Below, one piece after another: positions 13,112-26,295 of a DNA stretch of 64,000 nt. This DNA is from Effrenium voratum. Taxonomy: Eukaryota; Sar; Dinophyceae; Suessiales; Symbiodiniaceae. A model generated the notes under the pieces. That model was not told the DNA's origin. It saw nothing but the letters and a program-made list of their open reading frames with translations, and ran no database searches. The stretch covers positions 1 through 64,000 of the forward strand of contig CAUJNA010001440.1 in assembly GCA_963377175.1 (NCBI GenBank), in the 5' to 3' direction. The translations under genes were made by a program, and so were the position numbers. Position 1 is the first letter of the stretch. Every line of letters starts with the position of its first letter.

Positions 13112-16100
13112 GGTTCCTTGCCTCGCTTGGGCTCGTCTGTGGAGTTTGATAGCCTCTGGAACCGGTATGACGTAGAAAAAGGAAAGAAAAAGGGAGTTAA
13201 ATGACTTTAGGAAGCTCCAGACGGTTCCAGAGATGAAGATAGAATGCTTTCCTCTTGGCTTACAGCCGTCTTACACACTTCACACTCATCCCGGCACCAA
13301 CGAAGGCAGGTAGGGAGGAGTGAGGGTAAGGTAGGTGAATGGAATGTAAAAGAAAGGTGTAATGAAAGCTATTATTGGTCCCTCCGTCCTAACTCTCCCT
13401 TCTATCGGTTAGTCCTCTCATTCCAAGTTCCTACATCCTAGAGCAAGTGATGGCTGTTAGGGAAGGTCCACTCTTTACCATTTCATTCCTTTCACACATC
13501 TATTTTATGCTGTTGGACCTTCCAGTCTTACCTTCCTGTTCTCTTCTTTCCCCTCTGCTCTCTCCAAGACACACAGATGAAGAGCAGAGACATAGGGAAA
13601 GAAAAGGACGAGAACAGACATTATATTGGGTGACAGGACCTTCCAGAGTGAGAGAGTCTTAGAGATGAAGGGAATTTCCCGAGAATAAAAGGAATAGAAG
13701 GGAATCAATCACATCTTTTCACTTTCTAACTCACTCCCTCATTCATCTATCTCCCTTCCAGATTCTCTGGTTCACGGCTTTCACCGTTGGGGAGATGTAC
13801 AGATGAGGACATACCTTCGTCTAACCGTTCCTTCCGTCTCTTTGAATCAGCCAACAGCTGCCACTCCACTCTGTCGTGAGGAACGAGCGGGAAGGAAGGA
13901 ATATCTCATTTTGGATCGTTTCCCTTCTCCTTTTGGTCTTGTTCTTTCCTTTTTAATTAATTTCCTAATCCAAATACAAGACCAAAATGAAAGGGAATTA
14001 ATATCTTTCTCTCATGCTTCTTTCCCTATCCCTCACCAGCTATTCCTGTAACCGCTGGTGAATGCAAACAATGGATAGGGAAAGACACACACCTAACACC
14101 CACCAAACAGAGAGGTGGGGAAGATAGAAGTTCCTCTCACTCGATCCTGTGTCTCTCGTTCCTTCCCTAGTTACCTGTCATACCATCTTCCCGCTTCGCT
14201 CACGTCCAGGATGTAGAAAGGGACGTGTGAAGGGAAGATGGAAGGAAACACACAATAAAAGAAAAGGCCCTCAGCCGTCATTTCCTTCCGGCTTCCTCGG
14301 TATGCTCTTCGTTCATGCCTTCACACCCTTCCCTTCGGGCTCATCTGGAGATGAGATAGGGTGTAGGAAGGATAGCATGTACGAAGGAAGCGAGATAACG
14401 AGCTGACCAGCCTTCGTCTGTCTTCTCTATACCTACATTCTATTTCCCGTGAATTAGGCCGTCTCTCGTCTCTACTCGTTCCTGTGATTGAAGTTAACGG
14501 GAAATAGAAAAGAGATCAAGACCCATCACCTCTTCATCCCCTCACCAGCTCTTGGTCTCTTCGCTGGTTGGATGAAGTGGTAGGTGATGGAAGGAATAGA
14601 AATGTATGCTCTGGGACCTCTTCTCTCGGTCCCTCTTCTCTGTCCATTACGTGGGAACTGTGAGAGCACGGAAGGGCAACAATAAGAAAGAGATAAAGAA
14701 CTAGAACATGAATGGTAAAGACAGGAAAGAAAGACAAATGAAAGAGCAATAAATATAAAATGGGAAAGTACATGATAGAATTCTAGGGCTTTATCTCTCG
14801 CCCGTTTACCTCAGATATTGGTCCACCGCTTCCCATGGAACCATCCTTATCCCTCACCAATTAATCTTCAAGAAAGCAAGTTACACAAGTTAAGGAAAAG
14901 AGAGAGACAATGCATTCCATGAAAGGTATAGAGGAGGAGATACAGGGAATATTAGGGAATGAGGATAAAGGATAATGGAGAATAGAATAGAAAAGAGATG
15001 GCATTCTTCATCCTCAATCCTCCCGTCTCTCGGATCTCGTCGTTACAGCCTGTTAATTCCTTTTACTGTTGGTGTTTACATCTCTTGGTCTGACATTATG
15101 AATCTAGAGAATGCACTGGAAAGAGAAAGTGGATAATGCTTGAAAGCAAAGACCAAGACTCACCATCTGAACCGATGGAATTAAAAGGGAGGGAAAGGGT
15201 ATGTTTGGGAGCTTTTCTACATGTCCTTATCTTAGCTCCCAATGTAGCATCTTAAAGGATTTGGAATCATCTCCATTTCATCTTGTTCTTTTCTTCCTCT
15301 TAATCTCACCGCCTCTCGGCTTTAATGGGAACGTCTTTATCATTGTGGGTTAATTCTTAGGTTTTTTACAGCATAGAATAGACGATGAAAGAATGAGATG
15401 GTATGTAGAGATGAATGTCTTTCCTGGCGGTATATCTCAGAGATTAATAGCATGTAGAAGTGAAAGGAAGAGTGACCATAGGAACGAAGGCAATATTACT
15501 CCAATCTTGGTAATCAAGGTTAGATGGTTTGTGGAATTCCTTTCTCCTTCCATCGCTTGTTGGTAGGCATTATTCACGGGAATTCTACACGTGGAAAAGA
15601 TGGAAAGGTCTGGTATTTGGATGTGAGATAATGGGATCTCTTCCTTTCTTGTCCTTCAACCTCCGCTGGCTCCGGGACGTACGAAAGGAGAGAGGAGTGA
15701 AAGTGTTGGATGCAGGAAGAGCTGACCTCCCATTCCTTTCCATGGAATGCATGGAGGTGAACAGCTCGCCATGGCACATCTTAGGATTGTGGGCGGCATT
15801 AATGCCTTTTCTTTTCTTTCATTACCTTTCTTTTACTTTAGTATTATTCTCGTAAATTGATGATAGAAACCTAACTCTTCGCCCACCGGCTGGAGCGGAT
15901 GTATGAGGATGGAATAGAGAATCCAGATAAAGATAGGAAATGTAACTACAAATAGAGGAAATGAAGAGAATAGAAAAGGTAGAGTGAGGGCCTCCGTCTA
16001 TAGTCTGCTCTTGGTTTGGGAATCGTGTGTTCCAAGAAATCCATTATCTCTGTTCCTTTTAATCTCAGCTTTCGCTAATCCATCAAGTTCCTATGGTCAT

Positions 16101-18819
16101 TCTCTCATTTACATTCAGATCCCTTCCCTCTTTCTCTTTTATTGGGTTTTGAGGGTTACATTCTATCTCTTCATCACTCATCCTCTTACCCACCAGGCTA
16201 GCCGTGGGAACTTGAAGATAGAAGATACCGAGCTAACAGACAGCGAGGTGAAGGGATAAGATGTGATCCAGAGAAATCCATCCTTTTGAATCCTCTTAAT
16301 TCTGGATCATCTTAAAGTAATTTGTATGTGATAAAGAGATGACCAGCCCATATCTTCCTTTATCAGGCCTTGCCTTGTCCTTACAGTCTTCTCTGTACAC
16401 AGGAACTAGTAGATAGGACATGATGTAATCCCAAAGTGAAGAGTGACCGAGGGAGGAGGGAACGGAGTAGGATTGGGAAGTCTCTTTCATTCGTTTCTAA
16501 TTCTATTCTTTCCTGTACCTTCGTGTCTCCAAGCAATGAATGCCTCATCTCACTTCGTTCTCATTTCCTTTTCATTTGTTGATCCTAGATCCTTGTCTTG
16601 TCGCCTTCATGGCTATCCTTCATTCTCTTTTCTTTCATTCTATTACCAATTAATCTCAACAAGAAATAGATAACGAGAAAGAAATAGAATGAGAAATGAA
16701 GAGAACAATAAAGACAAATAAATAGAAAGGAGAAAAGGGACACATAAAGATAAAGAATTGAGTGACAAGGAAAGCTACAAACAAGATTTAGACCTAAGGA
16801 CTGTAATTGAAGTGAAAGAGAGTAAATAGTGGATGAAGGTAGGTATGGGAAGATAGAATGTCACTTATCTGGTTCATTTTGTAGCTTTTGGTTTACTTCT
16901 TCCTTCGTACATCCATTCTATTCACGGCATTAACGCCCGACCGAAGCGAGGAATAAACGTTAACTCCTAAAGTGAATGAAATAGACAAGTCTTTTAACCC
17001 AACAAACCTACCCTTCCTGACCCTACGGTCTAACCTTTCCATAATAACAACTTTTGCTTTTACAACTATTAAATTCTGAGGTATAACCTGATAAGAAATC
17101 TCTCTTTTCTATTGGTGAAGGACTGACCTTTCTATCATCTATTTATTTCCTGCATTTGGGGATTTATTAAGATGTAAATAATAAGAAAAGAGGAAAGGTC
17201 AGGTCCTAAGCCTTCTCTATTCCAGCCTGCTCCTTTCTCTCGCTTCTAAATGTAGGATCTCTTCGTCAATGGTAAAGACACGAACCGAGAGGTGAGGAGC
17301 AAGGATGAGAGAAAGGATTAGAGAGTGTACCATCTTCCTCGTTCCTTCGTCCCTCGCATGTAGTGGGTAATGACTCACTGTGGAAGCGATGAGAGAGAGG
17401 ATACGAACGAAGAGTGGGGAAGCTTCCCTTGGTCAGCCATTTTCATCTCTTATTCCTGTCTTCATCAGGACCTCTTCTTCCAAGATCCGAGAGGTGGAGG
17501 AACGAAGGAAAAGAGGGATAAAGGAATTCTGAGATACATTCCATCTCTTATTTGTTGGCTTTATGATTACCTATTTTATTTGAGATCTTACTTGCATCGA
17601 CAACATGATAAAGCCAACAAAGGAAAAGGGAAAGAGATAAGTGAACTTCCATCCCGCCCGCTCTCTGTCTCTTAATCTCGCGGGTAATTCTTCTTAGCTA
17701 TAACCTCATGTCCTCACCAAATCCCCAAAGGTAGCAAATAATGGGAGTTGTAGGTGAGGAAGTGAGGGATGAGATAGTCTTCCTTCCTTTCCATTGCCTA
17801 GCTTCTAAGAAGCGTTCCAACGGAGGCAATGTGGGGAAGGAAAAGTCACTCACTAACCATACAACCCTATCCCGCGGCCTTATCCATCTCTCTTTCATGT
17901 TCATTTGGTTTCTTGTGCTTGAAGATGCCGCGGGAAGATGAGATACACGGCAGAGAGAAGAGAGCCGTGGGAAAGAGAATTATAAGACTGTCCTTACTTC
18001 TCGTTCTTCATCTCTAGGACACGTCCTCCGTCACCGACGGTGAGATGAAGAGAGAAGGGAAGTCACTATCCTATCATCCTTCACTCGTCTCTACTCGTTC
18101 CCTCTTCACATCCTAACACTAACCCGTCAACCCACGACTGGAGAGGAGAGGGCAAGGGTTAGACAAAGTGAAGGAGATAAGGTCGTTTCCTCCCACATTC
18201 CACCTCCATCCCATGCATCGCTTCCTCGCAAGTAGGAGGTGCCCATCCCTAACACACGAAGGACGGGAGTGTGAAGGCTGTCATCGCTTCTCTCTTCCTT
18301 GGTAAGCCTTCTTCTTGGCTAGGTCCTCACGTCCCTTTCGAAACAGCAAAGACACGGAAATGTAACCAAGAAGAATGTGGCCCGCTCCAAATGCTTTCTC
18401 TTGTCTTATCTCCGTCTCTTGGATAATGCTATGACAATAAAGAATTAGAAAATAGACGACTTCAAAGATAAAACAGATAGTGAAATTCTGTAAAGAAGAA
18501 CTAAGATAAAGAGAAAGCAAAATAACGAAATAAAAGATAAAGTAAACAAACAAATAAATAGAGAATTAATGATCCAATATAATAAAACCAACAATGGGAA
18601 ATCACGTGGACAAGATATAGAAAAGAGTGATAAAAGCTGTGACGACAGGAAGTACAGAAAGGCAAATAATCAAGATGGCAAGGTACCCAACTGCTTCATT
18701 CTCTTCCCTCACTTCATTCGTGAGTTCATCCTTCCCTTGTGTTTATTTGATTGACAAGATAAAATGAAAGGGAGAGATAGACGTGCTTACATCACTAGCT
18801 CCTGAAGAGCATTGGAAAG

Positions 18820-18907
18820 AGTTTCTCTCCCTCATGCACTATCCTTTATGATTTACCCGTCAGGAGACGGAATCAAGGGAGGTGAACATTCCCAACAACA
18901 AAAACCC
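18820..18907 (+). repeat. E element copy E2
   Basis: Mirror of E1. Reading plus: a gtttctctccc box, the degraded second box atccttt, a stem-loop CCGTC-agga-GACGG extended by gatt/aatc pairing, then the conserved hairpin at 18877-18893 (GGGA, loop GGTGAACAT, TCCC) and an A-rich tail (18908-18992). The tail differs from its mirror in E1 more than the surrounding arm does, and a register shift of about 13 nt lies in this area. Confidence 0.82.
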
Positions 18908-20166
18908 AATAATAATAATTAATATAGAAATCCTATAAATTGGAAAAAAACAATAAGCAATAATAATTAAATTAGAAAAAAAAATAAACGATGATGGTGT
19001 ACCAACGGTGAAAGCCAGGGGCTGACCCATTATCTCATTCTATTTTATTCATTACTTTTCCTTTTCCTTACCATTCCATAATTCCAGGAAATAGAGGTTA
19101 ACTGTAAGACCAAGAAGAGAAATGTAATGCAAAGAGACGAAGAGATCCTACATGCTATTCCAGTTCCTTTCATTACAGTCTACCTTCGTTCGGTTGGATT
19201 GTTGGAGAGAAGATTCCCCGCCCTTCCTTCGGGTTCCATCTCACCCTACTTCCTCCGTCCCTTGACTGTAGGTTCCAAGAGAATGAATTGGTAGGGTGTA
19301 AAGAGAAGACAGACGGGACGGATGGAGGGTGAGTTAATATCTTTCCCGTCTTTTCATACCTTCCTTTTCCCTCGACCTCGGTGTCCTGGCCTTCGGGAAA
19401 GCCGTGAACGGAGAGAGTGAACGGACGAGATACAAGGTAAAATAGACTGTCTTACACTTCATTCCACTCTCTTCCATCGGTTACATTCCGTTCCTAAAGT
19501 GTGTCCTACCCCTCGCTGTTAACCCACTCCTCTGTGTCCGAGGGAAGCGAGGTGAGTGACATGATATCTTCCTTTCCTACGTCCTAGAGTTAGAGAAGAC
19601 TTCACTTTCTATCTTCACTTTGTCTTTCACTTTTATCTGTCCATCACTTCACCTACAAATGAGTGGGACAGATGAATGACAGTGAAAGGAAGAGTGATCA
19701 GGAAAGCTATTTCTCTCTCCTTCTCGTTTCCCACTTTCTAGTTCCTGAGATGAAGTGAGATGATATTATGGAAAAGAAAGAAACGAGAAGAAATGGAGAG
19801 AGATGTCCTTTTCCCTCAGTCACTTCTTTCCTTCACTCACATCTTAGTCTTTCCTGTGACTGTAGGTTCACCCGTTCTTCCCACTGTCGTGTATCCCAGA
19901 ACTTGGTCAAGGGTGAACCACAGAGAGAAGAGGGACGAGGGAATGAGGCCATCAGCTATTTACTTTTCTATCATGTATCTTCTCTTTCTCTCGTGTTCCC
20001 TCCATCTCTTCTTTCGTTATCTCTTTATTATTCGCAAATCTTAGAATTGGGAACACAGAGAGATAAGAGATGAGGAAGTAGTGAAAGGACCTGAAGGGAC
20101 GGCATGTCAAGTCTTTTAACCCTACCTCCCACCACCGGTGAGCCGGGATAGTGGGTGATGTGTGAG

Positions 20167-20231
20167 ATGGTGAGTAGGGAGGATCTGTAAGTGAGATAGT
20201 GAACGAAGGAACGTAAATCAGCTATTATCTC
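20167..20231. repeat. Right-arm counterpart of the replaced block
   Basis: 65 nt that break the palindrome opposite 5867-5997. The composition is like the rest of the window, so this is more likely the original form. The flanks tgtgag on one side and ctcctcaccc on the other are shared with the left arm. Confidence 0.7.
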
Positions 20232-20378
20232 CTCCTCACCCAATCTCTGTTCTTGGGATGTGGCTGTCATATGATGGATCTCTTCTCACTCCCACATCCA
20301 TCACTTCCTGTGGGTTAATTCCTGTGACATAAGATGGTGAGATGGATGTGTGAAGAGAATGGGAAAGAGAACGAAGTG

Positions 20379-20455
20379 AGACCGTTCTTTCCGGTCCTTT
20401 TCCTCATTCATATTCCCTTCCTCCTTCTAGTCGTTACCATTCACCGGACGGTCTC
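20379..20455. repeat. Stem-loop
   Basis: gagaccgt (20379-20386) pairs with acggtctc (20448-20455). An inner ccgg..ccgg pairing lies close to the base. This is an example of a purine-first unit. Its mirror lies near 5.65-5.72 kb in the left arm. Confidence 0.7.
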
Positions 20456-21694
20456 AGAGATAGAGTGAAGTCCTTAGGTGTGAGAAATGACTTTAGGATG
20501 AGGCAAACAGCCGGGATTAATAGATGGATTTGTAAGTGAAAGGAGATAACAGAGAACAGCCTCTAACCCGGCTTGCCAAGCCTTATAATTCACTCCTTCC
20601 TCTATCCGTTCCATGTGATAGCTATTCCTTTATTACTCTCCTTTCTCTTTCATGGATCTGTGGGTGACTTTAGGGCATTATTAACCACGAGAGGAAAGAG
20701 TGGGCAAGCCATAGGAAATAACCTGACATTTTCACCCATCAAACCACCAATCCAAGAGATGGCTTCCTAGCGGTATAATTCCCTTCATCAGGATCTAAGA
20801 GACACGAAGGTGTGGAAAAGCTGTCATTCTTCCATCTCATTCCTAAGGACTTCATCCCTTCCACATCTGTATCTTCTATTGGCTATCACATGTTGAGGAA
20901 GAGGAATTAACACCTCAAAAAGAGAAAAAGGGAAAGATAACATGGTGATGGAAGAGCCATCCTGTGTAACTCCTGGAAAGCCTTAGGGATTAGAAAGAGA
21001 ATTATAAATGAAAAGAGATTAGTAAAGCCATGAGATCCAACATAGAGAAGAGAAAGGAAAGAATTAGCCAAGAGGAAGAGTCCCAGAGATTTCTAGAGGT
21101 GACATGTCGTTTTTACTTCCTTCTCGTTTCTCTTCTCCTTAACTCTGTTTCCAAGATATCCAATATTCTAGAGTCTTAGCAAAGGAGAAGGAAGTAACGA
21201 CATGAATGATAAAGGAGAAGGCATCCAATGGCAGGCGATCTTATGAAGGCTGCATTTCCCATCATTTTGATTATTCTTTCCCTTGCCCTTCCACCTCTTC
21301 TTTCCAGGTCACACGGTGGGCAAGGGATAGGTCCTAAGGTCCCACACACGACGGAGAGGAGTGGGTACAGCCTTCGTGCGACCAAAAGGAGCAGGGATAG
21401 AAGCCTTCCTTTACCATCTTATCATCTTCGCTCACTTTTGGAGTTCGCTTTTCCGTAATAACCATATCCTGTATCTTTGATTGATTGGTAAGGAGATGAG
21501 TCCAGAGGACGAGGCCACCAGATTCTTGGATGATGTGGGAGTGAAGAATGAACGGTTAGAAAAGGGATAGGGTTTGATGGAGTGTGAAGTTCCTTCCTCG
21601 CTTCGCGGCTCTTCAAGATCAGGAAGGGACACACGAAGGAAAAGGAATGCTTCTTACTCCTCACTTCGTTCTCGTCGTTACCCAACATCCCCAT

Positions 21695-21793
21695 CCCTTC
21701 CCTGTCTCTCTTCCCGGTCCTTCCTTTCTCTCTCCTTTGTCGCTCGCATTGGTAAAGACGAGGACCGGGATGTAGGAGAGACAGAGGGAAGGG
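21695..21793. repeat. Two-tier stem-loop at the palindrome edge
   Basis: The outer stem cccttccctgtctctc (21695-21710) pairs with gagagacag..ggaaggg (about 21776-21793). The inner stem tcccggtcct (21712-21721) pairs perfectly with aggaccggga (21761-21770). It begins only a few bases after the palindrome homology ends at 21691, so the rearrangement breakpoint sits at the foot of a hairpin. Confidence 0.8.
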
Positions 21794-23759
21794 TTAGAAG
21801 GAGGCATTTCCCGTCTGTTAATCCTGGAAATTGGTAAGCCTCCATCATATTGTCGTTACAGCGGGTTAAAGGAGCTGCCCATCTCTCTATCTTTTCTCTT
21901 TACCATGTCCTAGCGACCAATGGAGAGCGGTGAAAGGACATGGTAGAGTGAGTGAAAGTGATAGAGGTAGAAGGACAATGATAGGATGAGGAGGTGGTAT
22001 GTGGATGTTAGGTAAGGAAGAGCAAAAAGCATCTCAAATTATTATTTATTCTCTTAATTTCCAAATTCCTTTAAAATCAGCTATTTATTATTATTGTAGG
22101 TTCTTGGAGTTAATGATCCAGATTAGAGTAAATAGTTGGTAAAGAGGCTGGACATTAGAATTAAGATCTTATTATCTTATTGTCGACAGAATGTGAGAGG
22201 ACCTGATGTCCAAAGGTGGCCAATGGCAGGTAATGTCCCAGCTTTTATCACCAGCGGTAGGCATGAGATGATGTTAGTTCCTTAGAATTTGGATATCTTT
22301 CCTGTCATTACTAACTGCCAGGCCTCTCGTGTCTTGGAAGTAGAGGTTAACTGACATTATATGCCTTCCTGTCTATTCCCAATCTCTTTAGTCTTTACAT
22401 TTGGTTTCTTAATCCATCTTTACCTACCTTTCGGTTCATCTTTTATTACTTTCATTCTCTTACAATTATTCTCTTTTGCTTTTATTAGCCACTTTATTCT
22501 CGGAGTTAACGGCTATCCACAAACCAAGAGATGCAATGAGATGAAAAGCTGTCCATTATCCTGGCTCCTGCCGTCGGTTGACCATTAGCTGTGTCATGAA
22601 CGAAGATTGACTGGTCCATGAGATTCCTTTTCTCTTCTTTGTTTGGTTATTTTTGGAGTTCTTCATTGGTGAGTTATAGAGATGGCATAATTAAACCAAA
22701 AATAGGAAAGTAATTCATAATGTGAGCGAAGCAAGCCATGAAGGTAAGCCAGACAATAAAGGGATGGAATGTAACTAAGATGAAAAGAAGCCTCTCAATC
22801 TATCTTTTACCTTACACCTCACTCCCTCTCCAACTCTCGGTCGTTATCCATCATAAAAGCACTCAAGGAAAAGGAAGATATGTGAGAGAGTGATCCTTTC
22901 CTTTTCATACGTCTATCATTTATATCATTATCTTGGATGCTTTTGTCGTATCTTTCATATTCACTTCTTTTCCAAATACAAAGATAAAGAGATAAAAACT
23001 CAACCAAAAAGCATCCAAGCAATCCAGAATAAAGGATAGAATTGTAGGGCTTGAAAGCCAGGAATGAAAGACCAAGAGAAGCTATCCATCTCCACATCAT
23101 GGACTGGTCTGTAGAATCCTTTTACCAACTATTAATCTCTCATATAGAAAAGACCAGTCATTACAACATGAAAATGAAAGAAAGAAGAATGTGATGTAAG
23201 TGAGATCTTAGAAAGAGAAAGACAATATGATAAAGATATAAAAGATAGACCATCAATGACAGGTAATTTGTGGATTCTAAAGATGGCATAATTAAATAGA
23301 AAATATGGAAAAGTGAAAGATTAATATGAGAGAAATTCCAGGAAATAATATGCTTTCTTCTAATACCTTTTACTAAATGCTTTTACGACCTAAGATTTCC
23401 TGTTGACGAAGCAAATGAATGACATAGGAAAGAAGGAAACCGTCCCTACCCACGACTAGAAGGAGGAAGGAAAAGAACATGACATCTTATCTTATCTCTA
23501 CCCCTTACCAATCCCTGGCTGTTCCACGGTTTAATGGTTGGGAATGAAGGACAATGGAAATCCACTTATCTCCGTCTCTTGGCTGTAGCCTGACCTTTCT
23601 TTATCCCTAATCCTCATTCATTCCTGGTTAGTGGATTTCCAAGGAAGAAGTATTACATTGTGAAGGAGATATAGATAGGGAACGGTGAGTTACACCTTAT
23701 CTCCATTCCTTTTATTCCTGACATCTATTCCTTTCATTACCTATTTTATCTTGGATAAT

Positions 23760-24125
23760 TCCTGTCATTAATTGCCTAACATTTCCATTCCTTGTAATCC
23801 AATATAATAAAACCATTAATTCTAAGATATAAATATTAGCAAAATAAACTATAAATACAAATAAATAGATGAAAGACTAGGAAGTTAACCAGCTGTAAAG
23901 ACGAGAATTAAACCAGAAAACAAAGATAAAGAAAAGCTTTTAATCTCAACAAAGGAAAATAACAATAAAAACAAGAAAAGAAAAGATGGAAATATTAAAT
24001 AATAAAATAGTAAAATAAATATAAGATGTAGATATGAAAAGAAAAAGCATTAAGATGTAACCAAAATGAAGAAAGAAAGAGATATAAATATAAAAAGAAC
24101 AATAATAAACAGACAAAAGAAATCT
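23760..24125. repeat. A-rich island
   Basis: Roughly 370 nt with long runs of aaataaaa, aaagaaa and ataaata on the plus strand and very little G+C. It lies upstream of the first direct repeat and E3. The short frames here encode only Phe/Leu/Ile/Ser-rich products on the minus strand. It is an example of the strand-asymmetric AT islands scattered through the window. Confidence 0.75.
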
Positions 24126-24271
24126 CATTCACTTCTTTCCAATACATTTCATTCCTTTCCAAGTATCTCTTCCTTCATACCATCCTATCCACACGGTGAG
24201 TTCATATGGTGGATGATGGGATGAACATTAGGAATAAAATAGATAAGATTGAACGGTTAAAATGCTTGACA

Positions 24272-24375
24272 GGGAAGGTTCTCTTCCCCAAGTGCCATCG
24301 TTTTACCCCGGCCCACGAAGGGACCTGACAGATAGGGTCGTGAACAAACCCACCGGGCCGCGGCTTACAATATAA
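24272..24375 (+). repeat. E element copy E3
   Basis: It starts with the hairpin GGGAAG-gttct-CTTCCC, in which the ttctcttcccc box pairs with the preceding bases. ATCGTTT follows at 24298-24304, then a stem-loop with cacgaagg, then the conserved hairpin at 24335-24351 (GGGT, loop CGTGAACAA, ACCC) and a gggccg segment that can pair with cggccc upstream. An A-rich tail (24376-24430) follows. It marks the exact left end of the 2.24 kb direct repeat. Confidence 0.87.
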
Positions 24376-24446
24376 AAGAAAAGAAAAATAAATAAAAATT
24401 AAAATAAAAAGATAATGAAAGATTAGTAAGAGAAATAGCTTTTATG

Positions 24447-24516
24447 GAAAGGCCAGACCGTGTATTGGTCACTTATAACTCACTTTGGGATACACGGTCA
24501 CAGATAAAGGCCTTTC
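24447..24516. repeat. Two-tier stem-loop
   Basis: gaaaggcc (24447-24454) pairs with ggcctttc (24509-24516), and gaccgtgta (24456-24464) pairs with tacacggtc (24491-24499). Present in both direct-repeat copies. In copy 2 the base between the two stems is T instead of A, leaving both stems intact. Confidence 0.8.
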
Positions 24517-24867
24517 TCTACCTCTTTGCCATTGGCGGTAAGACCTAGAGACACAGAAAGTGAATGGAGACGAACTAATATGCCACTCCTCACCCGCCAA
24601 TGAAGGTAGGTCTTGTCTGTTCGTTATCTTTCCCTTGCCTGTCTTTTCCCCTTGCTCCGCCGGCGGTTAACGACAGTCAGGAGATAACCAGACAAGGGAT
24701 GGCAAGGGAGGAGAGAAGGGTTCTAGGGAAGGCATTTTCGTTCATCATATCATCCCAACATTCCAACTCTTTTACCTTCATATCATGTCCTTGGGAATGT
24801 TGAGGATGAACGAAATAGCCCTTCACTTCCCTTCCTTTCCCCTGTCTTTCCTCCGTTCCCTATCTCA

Positions 24868-25035
24868 TGTTGCACCTCTCCGTTCGTCTCAGAGATCGAA
24901 AGGAGAGGAATATGAACGGAGGAAAAGGGAAAGAGGAAATGGGAATGAAGTGACCATGCCATTCTATCTTCGTTCCTTCTCCCTCCTCTCTATGCCGGAG
25001 GTGGAATGACGAAGGAATGGGCCGGATGGCAGGTC
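24868..25035. repeat. Divergence hotspot within direct repeat copy 1
   Basis: Against 35422-35589 this stretch has many substitutions and small indels, while the flanks are nearly identical. The local stem ctctcc/ggagag (24876-24881 with 24902-24907) is kept, and its loop changes from gtctcagagat to gactcatgaat. The outer arm here pairs cctccgttc with gaacggagg, whereas copy 2 can pair ctatctc with gagatag instead. Confidence 0.65.
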
Positions 25036-25310
25036 ACTTCGCTCTCCTCCCTGTCACGTCCGTGAGCGAAGCGGGAGGTACAAGGGAGAGAAGAGAGAGA
25101 AGGTGGGATGTGTGTGTGAGTTCTTTCCCTTCCCTCCCTCACGGTTTAACCGCTGACGGAAAGGTCCTCACACACAATCCCATTATTCCCTTCCACACCT
25201 ATCTTCCTTGATCACCTCTCCGTCGTAACTCACCTATAGACGAGAGAGGTAAGGAAGAGAGGAGGAAGGGTGTGTGAGGAGGTGGACCCGCTCTCTTCTT
25301 TCGCTTCTCT

Positions 25311-25433
25311 GTAAGTCTTGAATGGAGAAGCATTAGAATGAAGAAGGGGAAGGAAAAGAGAAGGAAGATATAGGCGAGAGAGAGTCCTTTTCCTCGCCGC
25401 ACCGACATGCCGTGGAATGAGGCTAGCCGCTAT
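25311..25433. repeat. Replaced block in direct repeat copy 1
   Basis: 123 nt with no similarity to the 119 nt at 35866-35984 in copy 2, flanked by identical sequence on both sides. The block brings its own hairpin foot: gcttctc (25303-25309) with gagaagc (25325-25331). The sequence cacgaaggacaag just after the block has lost the upstream arm with which it pairs in copy 2. Copy 2 is therefore likely the original state and copy 1 the altered one (inference). Confidence 0.75.
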
Positions 25434-25886
25434 GACACGAAGGACAAGAGAAAGAGATGGCCTTCCTACTCTCTTCCTTCCCTATCATTCCTCTCTATCT
25501 CCCGTTAACCACATTGTGTGTCCGGGAGAAGAGGAATGAGGGAAGAGATAAGAGAGAAGGAAGAGAGATGGCGGCGAGAGTAAGAGATAGAACTCTCTCG
25601 CCTATTACTCGTTCACTCTGGACTGTGTCCTCTCCGTTCTCTCACCCATCTCTTCTCACCATCACCCACCAAACAAAACCAAATGAATTAGAGAAGATAG
25701 AAAAGGTGGGTGAATGGTAAAGAGAAGAGATGGCCCACGCTCGCAATCAACACTAAAGAAACCGCGAGCGGCCCTTTCCTACTCCTCCCACTGCCCTCGT
25801 CGATAGGAAAAGAGAGGAGAGCAGGTGAGAGGACCAGTCATTACATTCCTTTCCTCCCTTTGGTCGTCTCCTCTTTACCTACTCTT

Positions 25887-25918
25887 CACCAGCGGCCATT
25901 ATGTGTAAGCCGCTGGTG
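25887..25918. repeat. Perfect 10-bp stem-loop
   Basis: caccagcggc (25887-25896) pairs with gccgctggtg (25909-25918) around a 12-nt loop cattatgtgtaa. It is identical in the second direct repeat at 36437-36468. Confidence 0.85.
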
Positions 25919-26295
25919 GGAAGGGTGATATGATGGAGAGCGGAGTCATCGTTTCCTTCTTTTCCGCTCACCATCCCCTTCCCATTCTCTTTCATTCAAT
26001 CCTTCTCCTTACCCTCTCTCTCTTCCATCGACGGGACGGAGAGGAGAATGAGTGAAGCGAATGGGCCGCTCGTTAACTCGCTCTCCCTTCTCCCTGTCTT
26101 ACCTCCCTTCTACCTCTGTCCACGACGGTAGGGAGGAGTCAGTGAGGAAGGGCCATCTCTTTCTCTTCCCTTCTACATCCCACCATTTCTTCTCTGTAGA
26201 GCGTGGGATGGAAGGAAGAGAAGAGATGGGGAGAATGGGTTTGATGGCGAGAGGAAAAAGGATCTGTAAGCCACGCTCTCGCCACCCATTCTCCT

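Larger units (their letters stand above)
13112..21691. repeat. Giant palindrome, right arm
   Basis: Reverse-complement counterpart of 4406-13065, 8580 nt against 8660 nt on the left. The outer boundary is at cccaacatccc (21681-21691); beyond this the flanks are unrelated. It contains E2, the 65-nt block 20167-20231 that replaces the homopolymer block of the left arm, and mirrored copies of each left-arm hairpin. There is no coding signal: frames conserved between arms differ by replacement changes as readily as expected by chance. Confidence 0.95.
21692..24271. other. Single-copy, gene-free region
   Basis: Between the palindrome and the first direct repeat. It opens with a strong hairpin straddling the palindrome boundary (21695-21793). 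It then holds further stem-loops, and from about 23760 an A-rich island, annotated separately. No open frame exceeds 93 codons. No RNA gene, promoter or mobile-element protein is recognised. Confidence 0.7.

Noticed and set aside
4406..21691. Frames conserved in both palindrome arms as evidence of genes
   Set aside because: Conservation follows from whole-arm identity. Differences between copies are replacement changes (for example Leu/Phe and Tyr/Asn in the 90-codon pair), with no excess of silent changes.
4406..21691. Palindrome as a simple sequencing fold-back artefact
   Set aside because: Not excluded, but both outer flanks are distinct, the arms differ in several indels, and each arm has its own substitutions, which a single fold-back read would not give after consensus.
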